Below are positions 55,538 to 63,392 of a DNA stretch of 64,000 bases, piece after piece. Each line of letters opens with the position of its first letter. Position 1 is the first letter of the stretch. The stretch covers positions 19,013 to 83,012 of the forward strand of contig JAWOIQ010000210.1 of the NCBI GenBank assembly GCA_046484585.1, read 5' to 3'. The position numbers were made by a program, and so were the translations under genes. The stretch is from JAGXFP01 sp046484585. GTDB taxonomy: Bacteria > Desulfobacterota > Desulfobulbia > Desulfobulbales > JAGXFP01. The notes beneath the pieces are model-generated. The model saw nothing but the letters and a program-made list of their open reading frames with translations. It did not search any database and was not told where the DNA came from.

Positions 55538-57103
55538 TCACTCCGCAAGGGTCGGGCTTTGGCGGCCGATACTCGAGTTAAGATGGATAAGGGTTTCCGG
55601 CCCGGCGATACCATCGGCCATTAATCCTTCCTTTCTTTGATAAGCGATGATCAGCCGGGCGGGATCGTCGGCAGGTTCCCGGCGGCCGACCACGGTACTG
55701 ACCGCGCCGGCCAGCCATTCCAGCTGGGGGCTGTCTATTCCGGGGGCGATCGGTTTGCGGTAGCCCGCCGGCGGCCGCCAGAGAAGGGAGTAGGAGCCGA
55801 ACCACTGCTTCTCAAGGGCGGCGGTGCTCAGGGAAACCTCCCGGGAATCCATAAGCAGAGTGGCCCGGTTTTTGGCGAGTTTCAAGAGGGGGGCGTGGAA
55901 TATTTCTCCCTGTTGATCGACCAGCTGCAGAACCGCCGGGCGGTCGAGATGGCGCAGGCTGCCCAGACTGCCTTGTCGTTCCAGGCAGGCCAGACCCTGG
56001 TCGGCGGCCTGTTCACAGGGAGACGCATCTAGTTCCCCACGGTAGGTTATGTTCCAGCTCTTGAATAAGGCGGCAAAGGCCAGGTTGTAGCTCTCGGCGG
56101 AGGAGATCCCTGCCGGCCGGGCAAGGATTGTGGTTTCGTCAAGATCTTCCTGGAACGCTTCGCCGGGAGCGGGCGGGGCGGGGCGGGCCTCCTTGTCCCT
56201 TGCCCCGTTCAGTCCGCCGCTGAAAAGTACCGCGATGACCAGGGAAAGCGCGAAAAGGGCGGGGACCAGCCATTTATAGATTTTTCTTCCTCCATCCTCG
56301 CCGAAAACCTCCCGGGCGGCCTTCTTCACGGTGAGATGATCGACTTTTTCGCGTCCTTCCGCGTAGGTGCCGAGCAGGGTCCGGTCGCAGATGATATTAA
56401 TCAGACGTGGAATGCCGTTGGTCAGCCGGTATATCCTGTTGACCGCTTTGTCGGGAAAAAGTTTTTTGTGATGGCCGGCCACCCCCAAACGATGGTTGAT
56501 GTAAGGCGCTATCTCTCGGCGCTCCAAGGGCCCCAGGTGATATCTGGCGGTGATTCTCTGGGCCAGCTGGCGAAGTTCGGGGCGGGCCAGCTGGTCGCGC
56601 AGCTCCGGTTGACCGAGCATGACGATCTGTAACAATTTGCGCTGGTTGGTCTCCAGATTGGTGAGCAGCCTGATCTGTTCAAGGACTTCCGGGGCGAGAT
56701 TCTGGGCTTCGTCGATGATCAGCACCGTTTTCCGGCCCCCGGCATGGGCGTCGAGCAGGTAGCGGTTAATATTATCGACCAGGGCCTTGATGCTGGCCGG
56801 CGCCGGGGGATAATCTATCTCCAGTTCATCGCAAACCGTGGCCAACAGTTCCGCCGCGGTCAATTTCGGATTAAGGACGAAGGCGACATCCAGCTCTTCC
56901 GGCAACTGTTCGAGCAGGCAGCGGCAGACCGTGGTCTTGCCGGTGCCCACCTCGCCGGTTAAAAGCACGAAGCCGCCTTCGGTCTTAAGGCCGTACATCA
57001 GATGGGCCAGAGCCTCCTGATGCTTGCTGCTCATGTAGAGGTAGCGGGGATCAGGCGCTATCGAGAAGGGGTTTTCGTTCAGGTTGAAGTGCTTGCTGTA
57101 CAT
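55538..57103 (-). CDS. gspA: General secretion pathway protein A (ExeA-type ATPase with peptidoglycan-binding domain)
   Basis: 521 residues from ATG 57103 (a TTG one codon earlier is possible). AAA ATPase core: FNLNENPFSIAPDPRYLYMS, Walker A GEVGTGKT near 50-57, Walker B VLIIDEAQNLAPE near 127-139, and an Arg-rich sensor region (ITARYHLGPL). A membrane helix lies near 278-297. The periplasmic half has a C39-peptidase-like fold without an obvious catalytic Cys-His pair (FKSWNITYRGELDASPCEQA ... LWRPPAGY). It ends in a PG_binding_1 domain (LIIAYQRKEGLMADGIAGPE). It works with GspB to install the type II secretin across peptidoglycan. First gene of gspA-gspB-pilZ. Confidence 0.93.
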   Translation of the reverse strand: MYSKHFNLNENPFSIAPDPRYLYMSSKHQEALAHLMYGLKTEGGFVLLTGEVGTGKTTVCRCLLEQLPEELDVAFVLNPKLTAAELLATVCDELEIDYPPAPASIKALVDNINRYLLDAHAGGRKTVLIIDEAQNLAPEVLEQIRLLTNLETNQRKLLQIVMLGQPELRDQLARPELRQLAQRITARYHLGPLERREIAPYINHRLGVAGHHKKLFPDKAVNRIYRLTNGIPRLINIICDRTLLGTYAEGREKVDHLTVKKAAREVFGEDGGRKIYKWLVPALFALSLVIAVLFSGGLNGARDKEARPAPPAPGEAFQEDLDETTILARPAGISSAESYNLAFAALFKSWNITYRGELDASPCEQAADQGLACLERQGSLGSLRHLDRPAVLQLVDQQGEIFHAPLLKLAKNRATLLMDSREVSLSTAALEKQWFGSYSLLWRPPAGYRKPIAPGIDSPQLEWLAGAVSTVVGRREPADDPARLIIAYQRKEGLMADGIAGPETLIHLNSSIGRQSPTLAE

Positions 57104-57208
57104 CAAAGCCTATCCGCTGAGTTTTAGTATTACCTTGGAAAGGCAATATAAACTTTTTTCAACGGTTTGGCCCGATTAATTGCTGAGCGATTGAAAGGTT
57201 GGATGATT

Positions 57209-57373
57209 CGTAACCGTTCAGCAGCACCGCATCTTCGGACGATCGGCCCGGCTTACGTACACGAGGTACGCGGCGCCGGTCCGCTTGTCCAAATCTGCAC
57301 CACTGCTGAACGGTTACAGTCCGGCGGTTTTGGATACTTTGGCGACCGCCCCGGTGAACGGTTACGATGATTC
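57209..57373. repeat. Interspersed inverted-repeat element (GTAACCGTTCA family)
   Basis: In the 290 bp between gspA and the stress-protein gene, GTAACCGTTCAGCAG (57210-57224) is matched by CTGCTGAACGGTTAC (57303-57317), a perfect 15-bp inverted repeat. A further TGAACGGTTAC lies at 57355-57365. GATGATTCG flanks both outer copies. Between the arms sits the small hairpin CGTAC-ACGAG-GTACG. The layout is that of a REP/BIME-type interspersed element. No gene is present. Confidence 0.65.
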
Positions 57374-57393
57374 GGCGGATCAGCTGATGGCGG

Positions 57394-58326
57394 TCAGCCG
57401 ACCACCCAGATCGCCACCCGGTCCCCCATCAGGACCACCCGATCCGAGACCCCCCTGAAAATGCCTTTTCGGGTCTCCTCGCTGCTGCGGCCGATGACGA
57501 TGGTGCCGTAATCGTCGATCAGGGCCTGGCGGAGGATTTGGCGACTGGCTTCGATCCCTTTGGAACTGTGCTGCCACTTGATATTCTCGGCGGGAATGCC
57601 GCCTTCGACCAGTAACTGTTTCGGGGCGTGAAAGAGGCTGTCCGGGCGGCTCATGTGTTCCTCGCACCACTCCCGGCCCCATTTTGCATAAAAATCGCTG
57701 GGTTCGATGCTGCGGGCGCTTGCCAGCATGGCCGAGGAGTGGAACAGGGTAACCTTGCAATGTTGGCAACCCTCAATGATATGGGCCAGGTGGTCCGCCG
57801 CCATCATCGAGTTAAATGAACCGTCGATGGGCACCAGAAAGGTGCGGGAATCGACCCGGCCGTCGATTATCCAGATCGGCACGTCACTGCATTTTTTGAA
57901 GATGGCCTCCGAGACACTGCCGATAATCAACTCCTCGAGTTTGGTGATGCCGCGCCTTCCGATAACCAGGGCGTCGAACAGCCCCCTGCGGGCCTCGTCG
58001 ATTATATCTTCGGCCACCGAACGTCTGGCCAGTTTGATCTCGGTGGTGATCCGCTCCGGATTTATACCGAGCCTCCCCAGTTTATCGGTGGCGTTTTTCA
58101 TGTAGGTCTTGACCGAGCGCAGCCTTTTACGGGCCTCCGGCGGCAAACTGTTGATCAACTCCAGCTCTTCCATCCATTCCTTCTCCGGCGGCAGGGAGCC
58201 GCCGGGGATGATGCTGAGCAGGTGCATCCTGACAGCTTCCTGGGGACCGAACAGGGTGCCGAGATAATGAATGGTGTTGTTGCTGTATGTCGAGCCGTCG
58301 ACTGCGACCAGGATCCTTTTTTCCAT
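57394..58326 (-). CDS. Universal stress protein, two tandem USP domains
   Basis: 310 residues. Domain 1 starts RILVAVDGSTYSNNTIHYLG and keeps the ATP signature G-x2-G-x9-G-S as GRRGITKLEELIIGS (123-137). Domain 2 starts FLVPIDGSFNSMMAADHLAH, and its signature is weakened (GRSSEETRKGIFRGV, Ser for the second Gly), so only the first half may bind ATP. Tandem UspA proteins act in the cytoplasm in stress survival and energy shortage; the exact partner is unknown. ATG preceded by GAGG at about 10 bases. It lies 24 bp after the aminomutase-family gene on the same strand, so the two are likely co-transcribed. Confidence 0.93.
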   Translation of the reverse strand: MEKRILVAVDGSTYSNNTIHYLGTLFGPQEAVRMHLLSIIPGGSLPPEKEWMEELELINSLPPEARKRLRSVKTYMKNATDKLGRLGINPERITTEIKLARRSVAEDIIDEARRGLFDALVIGRRGITKLEELIIGSVSEAIFKKCSDVPIWIIDGRVDSRTFLVPIDGSFNSMMAADHLAHIIEGCQHCKVTLFHSSAMLASARSIEPSDFYAKWGREWCEEHMSRPDSLFHAPKQLLVEGGIPAENIKWQHSSKGIEASRQILRQALIDDYGTIVIGRSSEETRKGIFRGVSDRVVLMGDRVAIWVVG

Positions 58327-58350
58327 TTTTTCTTGCCTCGTTTTGTCCTT

Positions 58351-59394
58351 TCAGGCCGGATCGAGATATGAACAGGTTTGGCCCAGGTAGTTTTTGAAGG
58401 TCCAGGTGGCGCCCTCGACGCCCCTGGCATTGTCGGGCAGCATGGTAACCTTGCCGTTGCCCCCCGGCAGGTCTATGGCGAATCTGGGGATCGCCAGCCC
58501 GGAGGTCCGGCCGATCAGAGTGTCCATGATTGCAAGCCCCTCGTTGATAGGGGTGCGGAAGTGGTCGGTTCCTCTGCTCATGTCCCCCTGAAATATATAA
58601 TACGGTTTTACGCGGATATGTAAAAGCCCGTTCATTAATTTTTTTATGACGGAAGGGTCGTTGTTGACCCCCTTGAGGAGGACGGTCTGGCATCCCAGGG
58701 GGATGCCGGCGTCGGCCAGGCGGTTGCAGGCGGCCGCCGCTTCCGGGGTTATTTCGTCCGGGTGATTGAAGTGGGTGTTCAGGAAAAGGGGGTGAAATTT
58801 TTTAAGCATTTTGGCCAGGCGCAAGGTTACCCGCATGGGCAGGGTGCACGGCACCCGGCTGCCGATCCGGATGATTTCCACCGAAGGGATTTTCCGTAGT
58901 TCGGTGAGGATCCATTCGAGCCGGTCGTCGTCCAAAAGCAGAGGGTCGCCGCCGGAAAGCAGCACGTCCCTTACCGCCGGAGTCCTCTCCAGATAGGCAA
59001 AGGCGGCCAGCATGCTCTCCCGGCTGATCCGCAGCCGCTCGGTGCCGACTTTTCTCTTTCGGGTGCAGAAGCGGCAGTACATGGCGCAGCTTGAATGGAC
59101 CAGGAACAGGGCGCGGTCGGGATATTTGTGAACCAGGTTCGGCGCCCGGGTCAGCACCTCCTCGGCCAAGGGATCTTCCGGGCAGACCCGGTCCTCCAGT
59201 TCCAGGGGGTCGGGAACGGCCTGCCGCCAGATCGGGTCGCCCGGCTGCTTGATCAGGTTAAGATAATAGGGGTTGATCCGCATCGGATAGGTTGAGGCGA
59301 CTTTGGCCAGGCTGGTGCGGTCGATCCCGAATGATTTCGGCAGATCGTCGGGATCGGTGATGCTGTCGGCCAATATTTTACGCCATGAAGACAT
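58351..59394 (-). CDS. KamA-family radical SAM aminomutase (lysine 2,3-aminomutase-like)
   Basis: 347 residues. The radical-SAM cluster is CAMYCRFC (Cys103, 107, 110), followed by TRKRKVG. SGGDPLLL and NTHFNHPDEITPEA are typical of the family, and the PLP lysine is K315 in LPGGNGK. These enzymes use S-adenosylmethionine, a 4Fe-4S cluster and PLP to shift the alpha-amino group of lysine to the beta position. The protein is shorter than clostridial lysine 2,3-aminomutase (about 416) and lacks most of its C-terminal extension, close in size to EpmB, which modifies elongation factor P. No ablB acetyltransferase or epmA is visible, so the substrate (free lysine for beta-lysine osmolyte, or EF-P) is undecided. 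Divergent from the malic enzyme gene. Confidence 0.9.
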   Translation of the reverse strand: MSSWRKILADSITDPDDLPKSFGIDRTSLAKVASTYPMRINPYYLNLIKQPGDPIWRQAVPDPLELEDRVCPEDPLAEEVLTRAPNLVHKYPDRALFLVHSSCAMYCRFCTRKRKVGTERLRISRESMLAAFAYLERTPAVRDVLLSGGDPLLLDDDRLEWILTELRKIPSVEIIRIGSRVPCTLPMRVTLRLAKMLKKFHPLFLNTHFNHPDEITPEAAAACNRLADAGIPLGCQTVLLKGVNNDPSVIKKLMNGLLHIRVKPYYIFQGDMSRGTDHFRTPINEGLAIMDTLIGRTSGLAIPRFAIDLPGGNGKVTMLPDNARGVEGATWTFKNYLGQTCSYLDPA

Positions 59395-59567
59395 TCGCTC
59401 AAAAAATCCTCAAAAAATATTCCGGGTTTGATGTTATCCTGAATCCGTAAGGATTCGGGAGTAGGGTTGCCGATCTTAAGTAATAATCGGCCTGAAAGTC
59501 AAACTCTTTCGGGGACGAGCCGCCTTCCGGGGAAAAGTGTCGGTCATAAGCGGCCAAGGAGGACGTG

Positions 59568-61304
59568 GTGTCACATAATTCATACGGTTTACTCTACGAT
59601 GAATTCGGTGGAACCTCCGGGATTCTGGCGTACGGCCGGGGGACCCGGTTGCTGGCCAACAATTTTATCAACAAGGGGACCGCCTTTACGGAGTCGGAGC
59701 GTTTTGAGCTCGGCCTTTCCGGGAGTCTGCCCCCCGCGGTCCGGCCCCTGGACAAGCAGATCCGGGATTCGATCCGCATGGTGGAGGGCAAGGGGAGCGA
59801 TATTGAAAAATTTATCTATATCCGCGCCCTTTTCGACCGCAATGTCACCCTGGCCCATGCCCTGATCGCCAGCGATATCGAGAAGTACATGGGGATCATC
59901 TACACGCCGACAGTCGGCCTGGCCTGCCGGAACTATTCGTCGATGTTCAGGACCGCCAACGGCCTCCATTTCCACCCCGGCAATATCGACGGGGCCGAGA
60001 CCATCCTGCGCCGCTATATCCATCGGGATATCCGGGTGGCGGTGGTCACCGACAACCAGGGGATTTTAGGGATCGGCGACCAGGGCGCCGGCGGCATCGC
60101 CATCTGTCTGGGTAAATTGATGCTCTACACCCAAGGGGCCGGAATCGCCCCGTGGCACTGCCTGCCGATTTCCCTCGATGTCGGCACCGATAACCGTGAG
60201 CTCCTTGTTGACGATTTTTATCTGGGCTGGCGGCACGAGCGCCTGACCGGGGCGGATTATGTCGATTTCGTCCGACGCTTCGCCCGGGCCTTCCGCAGGA
60301 TTTTTCCCAACGCCCTCTGCCAGTGGGAGGATTTTTCCAAGCAGAACGCCTTCGCGATCCGGGACACCTATCTCCACGATCTGATCTCCTTCAACGATGA
60401 TATTCAGGGTACCGGCGCGGTCGCCCTGGCCGGCATTCTGGCGGCAATGCGGATCAAGGGGGAAAAGCTCGCGGAGCAGATCTATCTGGTTCACGGCGCC
60501 GGGGCCGGAGGAGTGGGGATCGCCGAACAGATCATGGTCGCCCTCCGGGAACAGGGTTTATCGGAAGGGGAGGCCCGGCAGAGGATCTTTACCCTGGACC
60601 GCCGGGGCCTGGTGACCGCCGACCGGGAGCTGGAGCCCTATAAGGCCGGCTTTGCCCGCGATCCCGGCGAGCTTTCCTGGTTTAACGGTGAAGCCGACGG
60701 CGATCTGCTCAATGTTATCCGGAAAGGCGGGGTCACCGTCCTGATCGGCACTTCGGGCCAGGCCGGCTGTTTTTCCCGGGAGGTGGTGGAGGAGATGCTT
60801 GCCAACAGCGGGCGGCCGGTGATCATGCCCTTGAGCAACCCGACCGCCCAGGCCGAAGCGGTGCCGGCGGATATCCAGGCCTGGACCGGAGGCCGGGCCC
60901 TGATCGCAACCGGGAGTCCCTTCCCGCCGTTACAATGGGGCGGGGAAGAGGTGCGGGTCGGCCAGGGCAATAATGTCTTCGTTTTTCCCGGGGTCGGGCT
61001 GGGAGTCCTGGCCGCCGGCGCGAGGGAGGTGCTGCCCGAGTTTTTCACCGCCGCAGCCCATGCCGTGGCCGCCTCGGTTTCGGATCAGGATCTGCGTAGA
61101 GGCATCCTCTTCCCGCCGGTTTCCGAGTTGCGGGAGGTCAGCCTGAAAGTAGCCCGGGCGGTGGGCCGGACGGCGATCAGCCGGGGAACGAGCCGGCCCT
61201 GCGTCTTCTGCTCTTTCTGGCACGAAAACGACGAGGAGAAACTGGGCCTGCTGGTCGAACGGATGCGCTGGCGGCCGGAATATCCCCTCCTGTTCTCCCT
61301 GTAA
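59568..61304 (+). CDS. NAD-type malic enzyme
   Basis: 578 residues from GTG 59568 with AAGGAGG five bases upstream; GTG 59565 is an alternative. It oxidatively decarboxylates malate to pyruvate. Signatures: YTPTVGLACRNYS (catalytic Tyr), DNQGILGIGDQGAGG, LPISLDVGTDN, FNDDIQGTGAVALAGI (metal-binding Asp), and the nucleotide-binding loop HGAGAGGVGIAEQI. Also GTSGQAGCFS, MPLSNPTAQAEA and NNVFVFPGVGLG. Large-subunit type, like MaeA/SfcA. The C-terminal tail is unusual: GTSRPCVFCSFWHEND carries a CxxC pair and an Asp/Glu-rich helix. Single gene, divergent from the kamA-usp pair across a 170-bp gap. Confidence 0.93.
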   Translation: MSHNSYGLLYDEFGGTSGILAYGRGTRLLANNFINKGTAFTESERFELGLSGSLPPAVRPLDKQIRDSIRMVEGKGSDIEKFIYIRALFDRNVTLAHALIASDIEKYMGIIYTPTVGLACRNYSSMFRTANGLHFHPGNIDGAETILRRYIHRDIRVAVVTDNQGILGIGDQGAGGIAICLGKLMLYTQGAGIAPWHCLPISLDVGTDNRELLVDDFYLGWRHERLTGADYVDFVRRFARAFRRIFPNALCQWEDFSKQNAFAIRDTYLHDLISFNDDIQGTGAVALAGILAAMRIKGEKLAEQIYLVHGAGAGGVGIAEQIMVALREQGLSEGEARQRIFTLDRRGLVTADRELEPYKAGFARDPGELSWFNGEADGDLLNVIRKGGVTVLIGTSGQAGCFSREVVEEMLANSGRPVIMPLSNPTAQAEAVPADIQAWTGGRALIATGSPFPPLQWGGEEVRVGQGNNVFVFPGVGLGVLAAGAREVLPEFFTAAAHAVAASVSDQDLRRGILFPPVSELREVSLKVARAVGRTAISRGTSRPCVFCSFWHENDEEKLGLLVERMRWRPEYPLLFSL

Positions 61305-61815
61305 ATAAAGTGATAATCCTGAATTCGGGACGGTTATCGGCTGTTTGTCCTTGTCAATAGTAAATCCTTGTTCAACTGTCCATAATCGTGGCGGCGCAAT
61401 TGCCGCAGCCTTCAGGGCGTCCGATAAGCCTCCCTATGATCCATCATCGTCGCCTCCTTGTATCCGAGTCGTTCTTGAAAGCTCATCAATTCAGGATAAT
61501 ATTTAAAGCTGAGTGAGCAGCTTGTCTGATTTTATGCCCTTTAGGGTGCAAACGAAACTTATGCGGTGGGTATAAAGAATATTCAATAGCAAGCTGGAGA
61601 ATATTCTTTAAAAAAAGGTCTACGGCCGGGATTATCCTGTTGCATCTTTCTGATTTTCCGGGAAATATCAAGGAGCTACGGATGATTGTCACGCTGCGTA
61701 CAATGTGGCATGTATTGTGCTCTTGAATTTGGTGGGCTTTCTGAAAAGGCGCATATCGGCAGGCGCAATTCGGTAGAGATTGTCTGTTTTTCTTAAATCC
61801 GCACAGGGGTTAAAA
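61305..61815. other. Non-coding stretch after the malic enzyme
   Basis: About 510 bp without a convincing gene. It holds the palindrome described separately at 61573-61610. A reverse-strand ORF here (61486-61692) shows no family likeness. The promoter of the metal-domain cluster must lie at its right end, but no clear boxes stand out. Confidence 0.5.
61573..61610. repeat. Perfect 12-bp inverted repeat
   Basis: TAAAGAATATTC (61573-61584) and GAATATTCTTTA (61599-61610) flank a 14-base loop. The stem is AT-rich and an A-run follows (seven As), so on the plus strand it is not a normal terminator. It could be a weak minus-strand hairpin or a regulator site. Confidence 0.6.
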
Positions 61816-62247
61816 ATGAAGAAAAATACCAGATTCGGCGTATTAATCGGGGCGGTCACGATTGTCGCCGTGTTATCGATCTCTTTTGTGGCGGCCAATA
61901 GCGATAAGGCCCGCAACGAGAATGCTCTCGAAACTACCTTGCAGGTTTCCAGGTTGTCCTGCGGCGCCTGTCTGGCTGCCATAGAAGGCGAGCTGCGGAA
62001 ATTCGACGGTATGCTCGGCATGAGAGCCGATCTCGGCCGGGGGGTGGTGACAGTCAGTCATACCGAGTTGTTTATGCCCCCTGAAATCGCCGAAGCGGTT
62101 ACCGCGGCGGGTTATCCGGCCCAGGTGGTCGATACGGCCAAATCCGGCGGCGCAACGCCCCCCGCGGGTAACTCCCGGGGCTCCGGCTGCTCGGGATGCG
62201 GGCCTTCCGGCTGCGGCCTGCAGATTACTCCTCCGGAAAGAGGATAA
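61816..62247 (+). CDS. Exported heavy-metal-associated (HMA) domain protein with Cys-rich tail
   Basis: 143 residues from ATG 61816 (AGGGG seven bases upstream). A membrane-anchor or signal helix covers 8-27 (GVLIGAVTIVAVLSISFVAA). The HMA ferredoxin-like fold follows: LQVSRLSCGACLAAIEGELR with metal ligands Cys49 and Cys52, then GVVTVSHTELFMPPEIAEAV and AGYPAQVV. The tail adds CSGCGPSGCG, a second possible metal site. Unlike cytoplasmic CopZ it faces the periplasm. First of three related genes before an FtsX-type permease; copper, mercury or iron handling are all possible. Confidence 0.85.
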   Translation: MKKNTRFGVLIGAVTIVAVLSISFVAANSDKARNENALETTLQVSRLSCGACLAAIEGELRKFDGMLGMRADLGRGVVTVSHTELFMPPEIAEAVTAAGYPAQVVDTAKSGGATPPAGNSRGSGCSGCGPSGCGLQITPPERG

Positions 62248-62265
62248 TTCTAAAAATAAAGTTTG

Positions 62266-62802
62266 ATGAATTCGCAAAAAAGTCAAAAAACAAGTCGTTG
62301 CGAGCGCAGCGAAGCAATCCGGAAAGATGTAACTGGTTGGAAATACCGGATTGCTTCGTCGCTCCGCACCAAGACAGGCGTTGCCTCCCTGGTTGTGGTT
62401 TTCGGGTTGCTCCTTACCTCGCTTGCCCACGGCAGCGACCTGAGAAGGACAACCCTGCATGTCGCCCAGATGCGCTGCAGTTCCTGCTTGCGGGTCTTCG
62501 ACGGCGAATTGAGAAAGATCCCAGGCATTGCCGGGATGACGGCTCAATTCAGGGAGAGGCTGGTGGTCGTTGATCATGAAGAGGAGATTTCCTCGGAGGA
62601 GATCGCCGCTACCATTAGCGAACTTGGTTATCCGGCGACGGTGGTTGCCCGCCGGGAGATTTCCAGGGACGAGGCTCACCGTTTTCAGCGGGCCGGTTTC
62701 GGCGGCGGAGCCGGGTGGTGTAATCCGGGCGGCGCCAGTCCGGTTGCCGAATCCTGGAAGGAGCTCAGGCGCCGGCTGCTCCGGCGGGGAAGAGAGCGCT
62801 GA
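62266..62802 (+). CDS. Exported HMA-domain protein with repeat-derived N terminus
   Basis: 178 residues from ATG 62266. Residues 1 to about 38 (MNSQKSQKTSRCERSEAIRK ...) are encoded by an interspersed repeat (62268-62360). The real export helix is VASLVVVFGLLLTSLAHGS (39-57). The HMA fold has LHVAQMRCSSCLRVFDGELR with Cys71 and Cys74, then LVVVDHEEEISSEEIAATIS and LGYPATVV. The tail contains a single further Cys (GGAGWCNPGG). It is a paralogue of the preceding gene, 18 bp downstream of it. The ribosome site is poor, and either translation starts inside the repeat or a non-standard start is used nearer the helix. Confidence 0.8.
   Translation: MNSQKSQKTSRCERSEAIRKDVTGWKYRIASSLRTKTGVASLVVVFGLLLTSLAHGSDLRRTTLHVAQMRCSSCLRVFDGELRKIPGIAGMTAQFRERLVVVDHEEEISSEEIAATISELGYPATVVARREISRDEAHRFQRAGFGGGAGWCNPGGASPVAESWKELRRRLLRRGRER
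62268..62360 (+). repeat. Interspersed repeat overlapping the start of the second HMA gene
   Basis: ATTCGCAAAAAAGTCAAAAA leads into CGTTGCGAGCGCAGCGAAGC, and the arm GAAGCAATCCGG (62311-62322) faces CCGGATTGCTTC (62346-62357), a perfect 12-bp stem. GCGAGCG(C/A)AGCGAAGCAATC is a very widespread bacterial repeat (general recollection). The same leader joins a related body at 50615-50672 on the other strand. Confidence 0.72.
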
Positions 62803-62818
62803 TCCGTGGTGAACCCGG

Positions 62819-62861
62819 CTTCTTTCTTCTGGGATTCTGACTCCTGGCTTCTGGATTCTCG
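62819..62861 (+). repeat. Isolated T-rich heptad arm
   Basis: Seventeen bases after the second HMA stop, TTCTTTCTTCTGGGATTCTG then ACTCCTGGCTTCTGGATTCT shows the left-arm heptad pattern of the 29-37 kb arrays. No A-rich right arm follows. It appears to be a remnant. Confidence 0.5.
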
Positions 62862-62954
62862 TGGAACACAAGTCACAAAAAATCGCCAAAACCCCTTTAT
62901 TATCGGGAGATTAACCAAACTCAGAAAAATTGAGTCAATATGGAAGGCATAATT

Positions 62955-63392
62955 ATGACATATGATTTTGAAAAATATCGCGACAAGCGCGAAAAAGTTC
63001 TCGGAGTCCGAAAGCGGGGTTTGAGTTTCGGCGCCGTTGCCGCCCTGGTGGCGGTGGTGATTATCCTGGGATTTGGAATGGTTGCGGTCCCGAAAACCAT
63101 CTCCTATTTCAGCACCAGAAATCTTGACGACGCCATCTACAAACAGGCTGGTTCCCAAGCCTGGGAACCGGGGTTCGTCGCCAGGATAGAAGGCCTTGAC
63201 GGGGTCAGGAAGGCGGTCGCCGACAACCATGACAAACGGCTGGTCGTAACTTTCGACCGCCAGGTAACCAGTCCGGAAAAATTAAAGGTCTTTTTCGGCC
63301 AAGCCGGAGTCAGGGCCGAGTTGTTGAATCAGGTGGGCCATCGTGAGCATGTGCATATTCTGGAGAAGGAGGCCGAATTTGAAACTCCATAA
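62955..63392 (+). CDS. Small membrane protein with cysteine-less HMA-like domain
   Basis: 145 residues from ATG 62955 (GGAAGG seven bases upstream). A basic cytoplasmic start (MTYDFEKYRDKREKVLGVRK) precedes one membrane helix (about 23-45). The outer domain has an HMA-like beta-alpha-beta pattern (IEGLDGVRKAVADNHDKRLV then VTFDRQVTSPEKLKVFFGQA), but the CxxC pair is gone. His residues near the end (GHREHVHILEKE) might bind metal instead. The last codons overlap the start of the permease gene by 14 bases, and AGGAGG for that gene lies inside this one, so the two are translationally coupled. It may be an accessory subunit of the transporter. Confidence 0.75.
   Translation: MTYDFEKYRDKREKVLGVRKRGLSFGAVAALVAVVIILGFGMVAVPKTISYFSTRNLDDAIYKQAGSQAWEPGFVARIEGLDGVRKAVADNHDKRLVVTFDRQVTSPEKLKVFFGQAGVRAELLNQVGHREHVHILEKEAEFETP

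Noticed and set aside
57161..57179. TTGGCCCGATTAATTGCT as a plus-strand sigma-54 promoter
   Set aside because: GG to GC spacing is 11 and not 10, and no plus-strand gene follows.
61873..62889. 338-codon minus-strand open frame over the HMA genes
   Set aside because: Opposite to two proteins with clear HMA motifs and export helices; its own translation has no recognisable domain.
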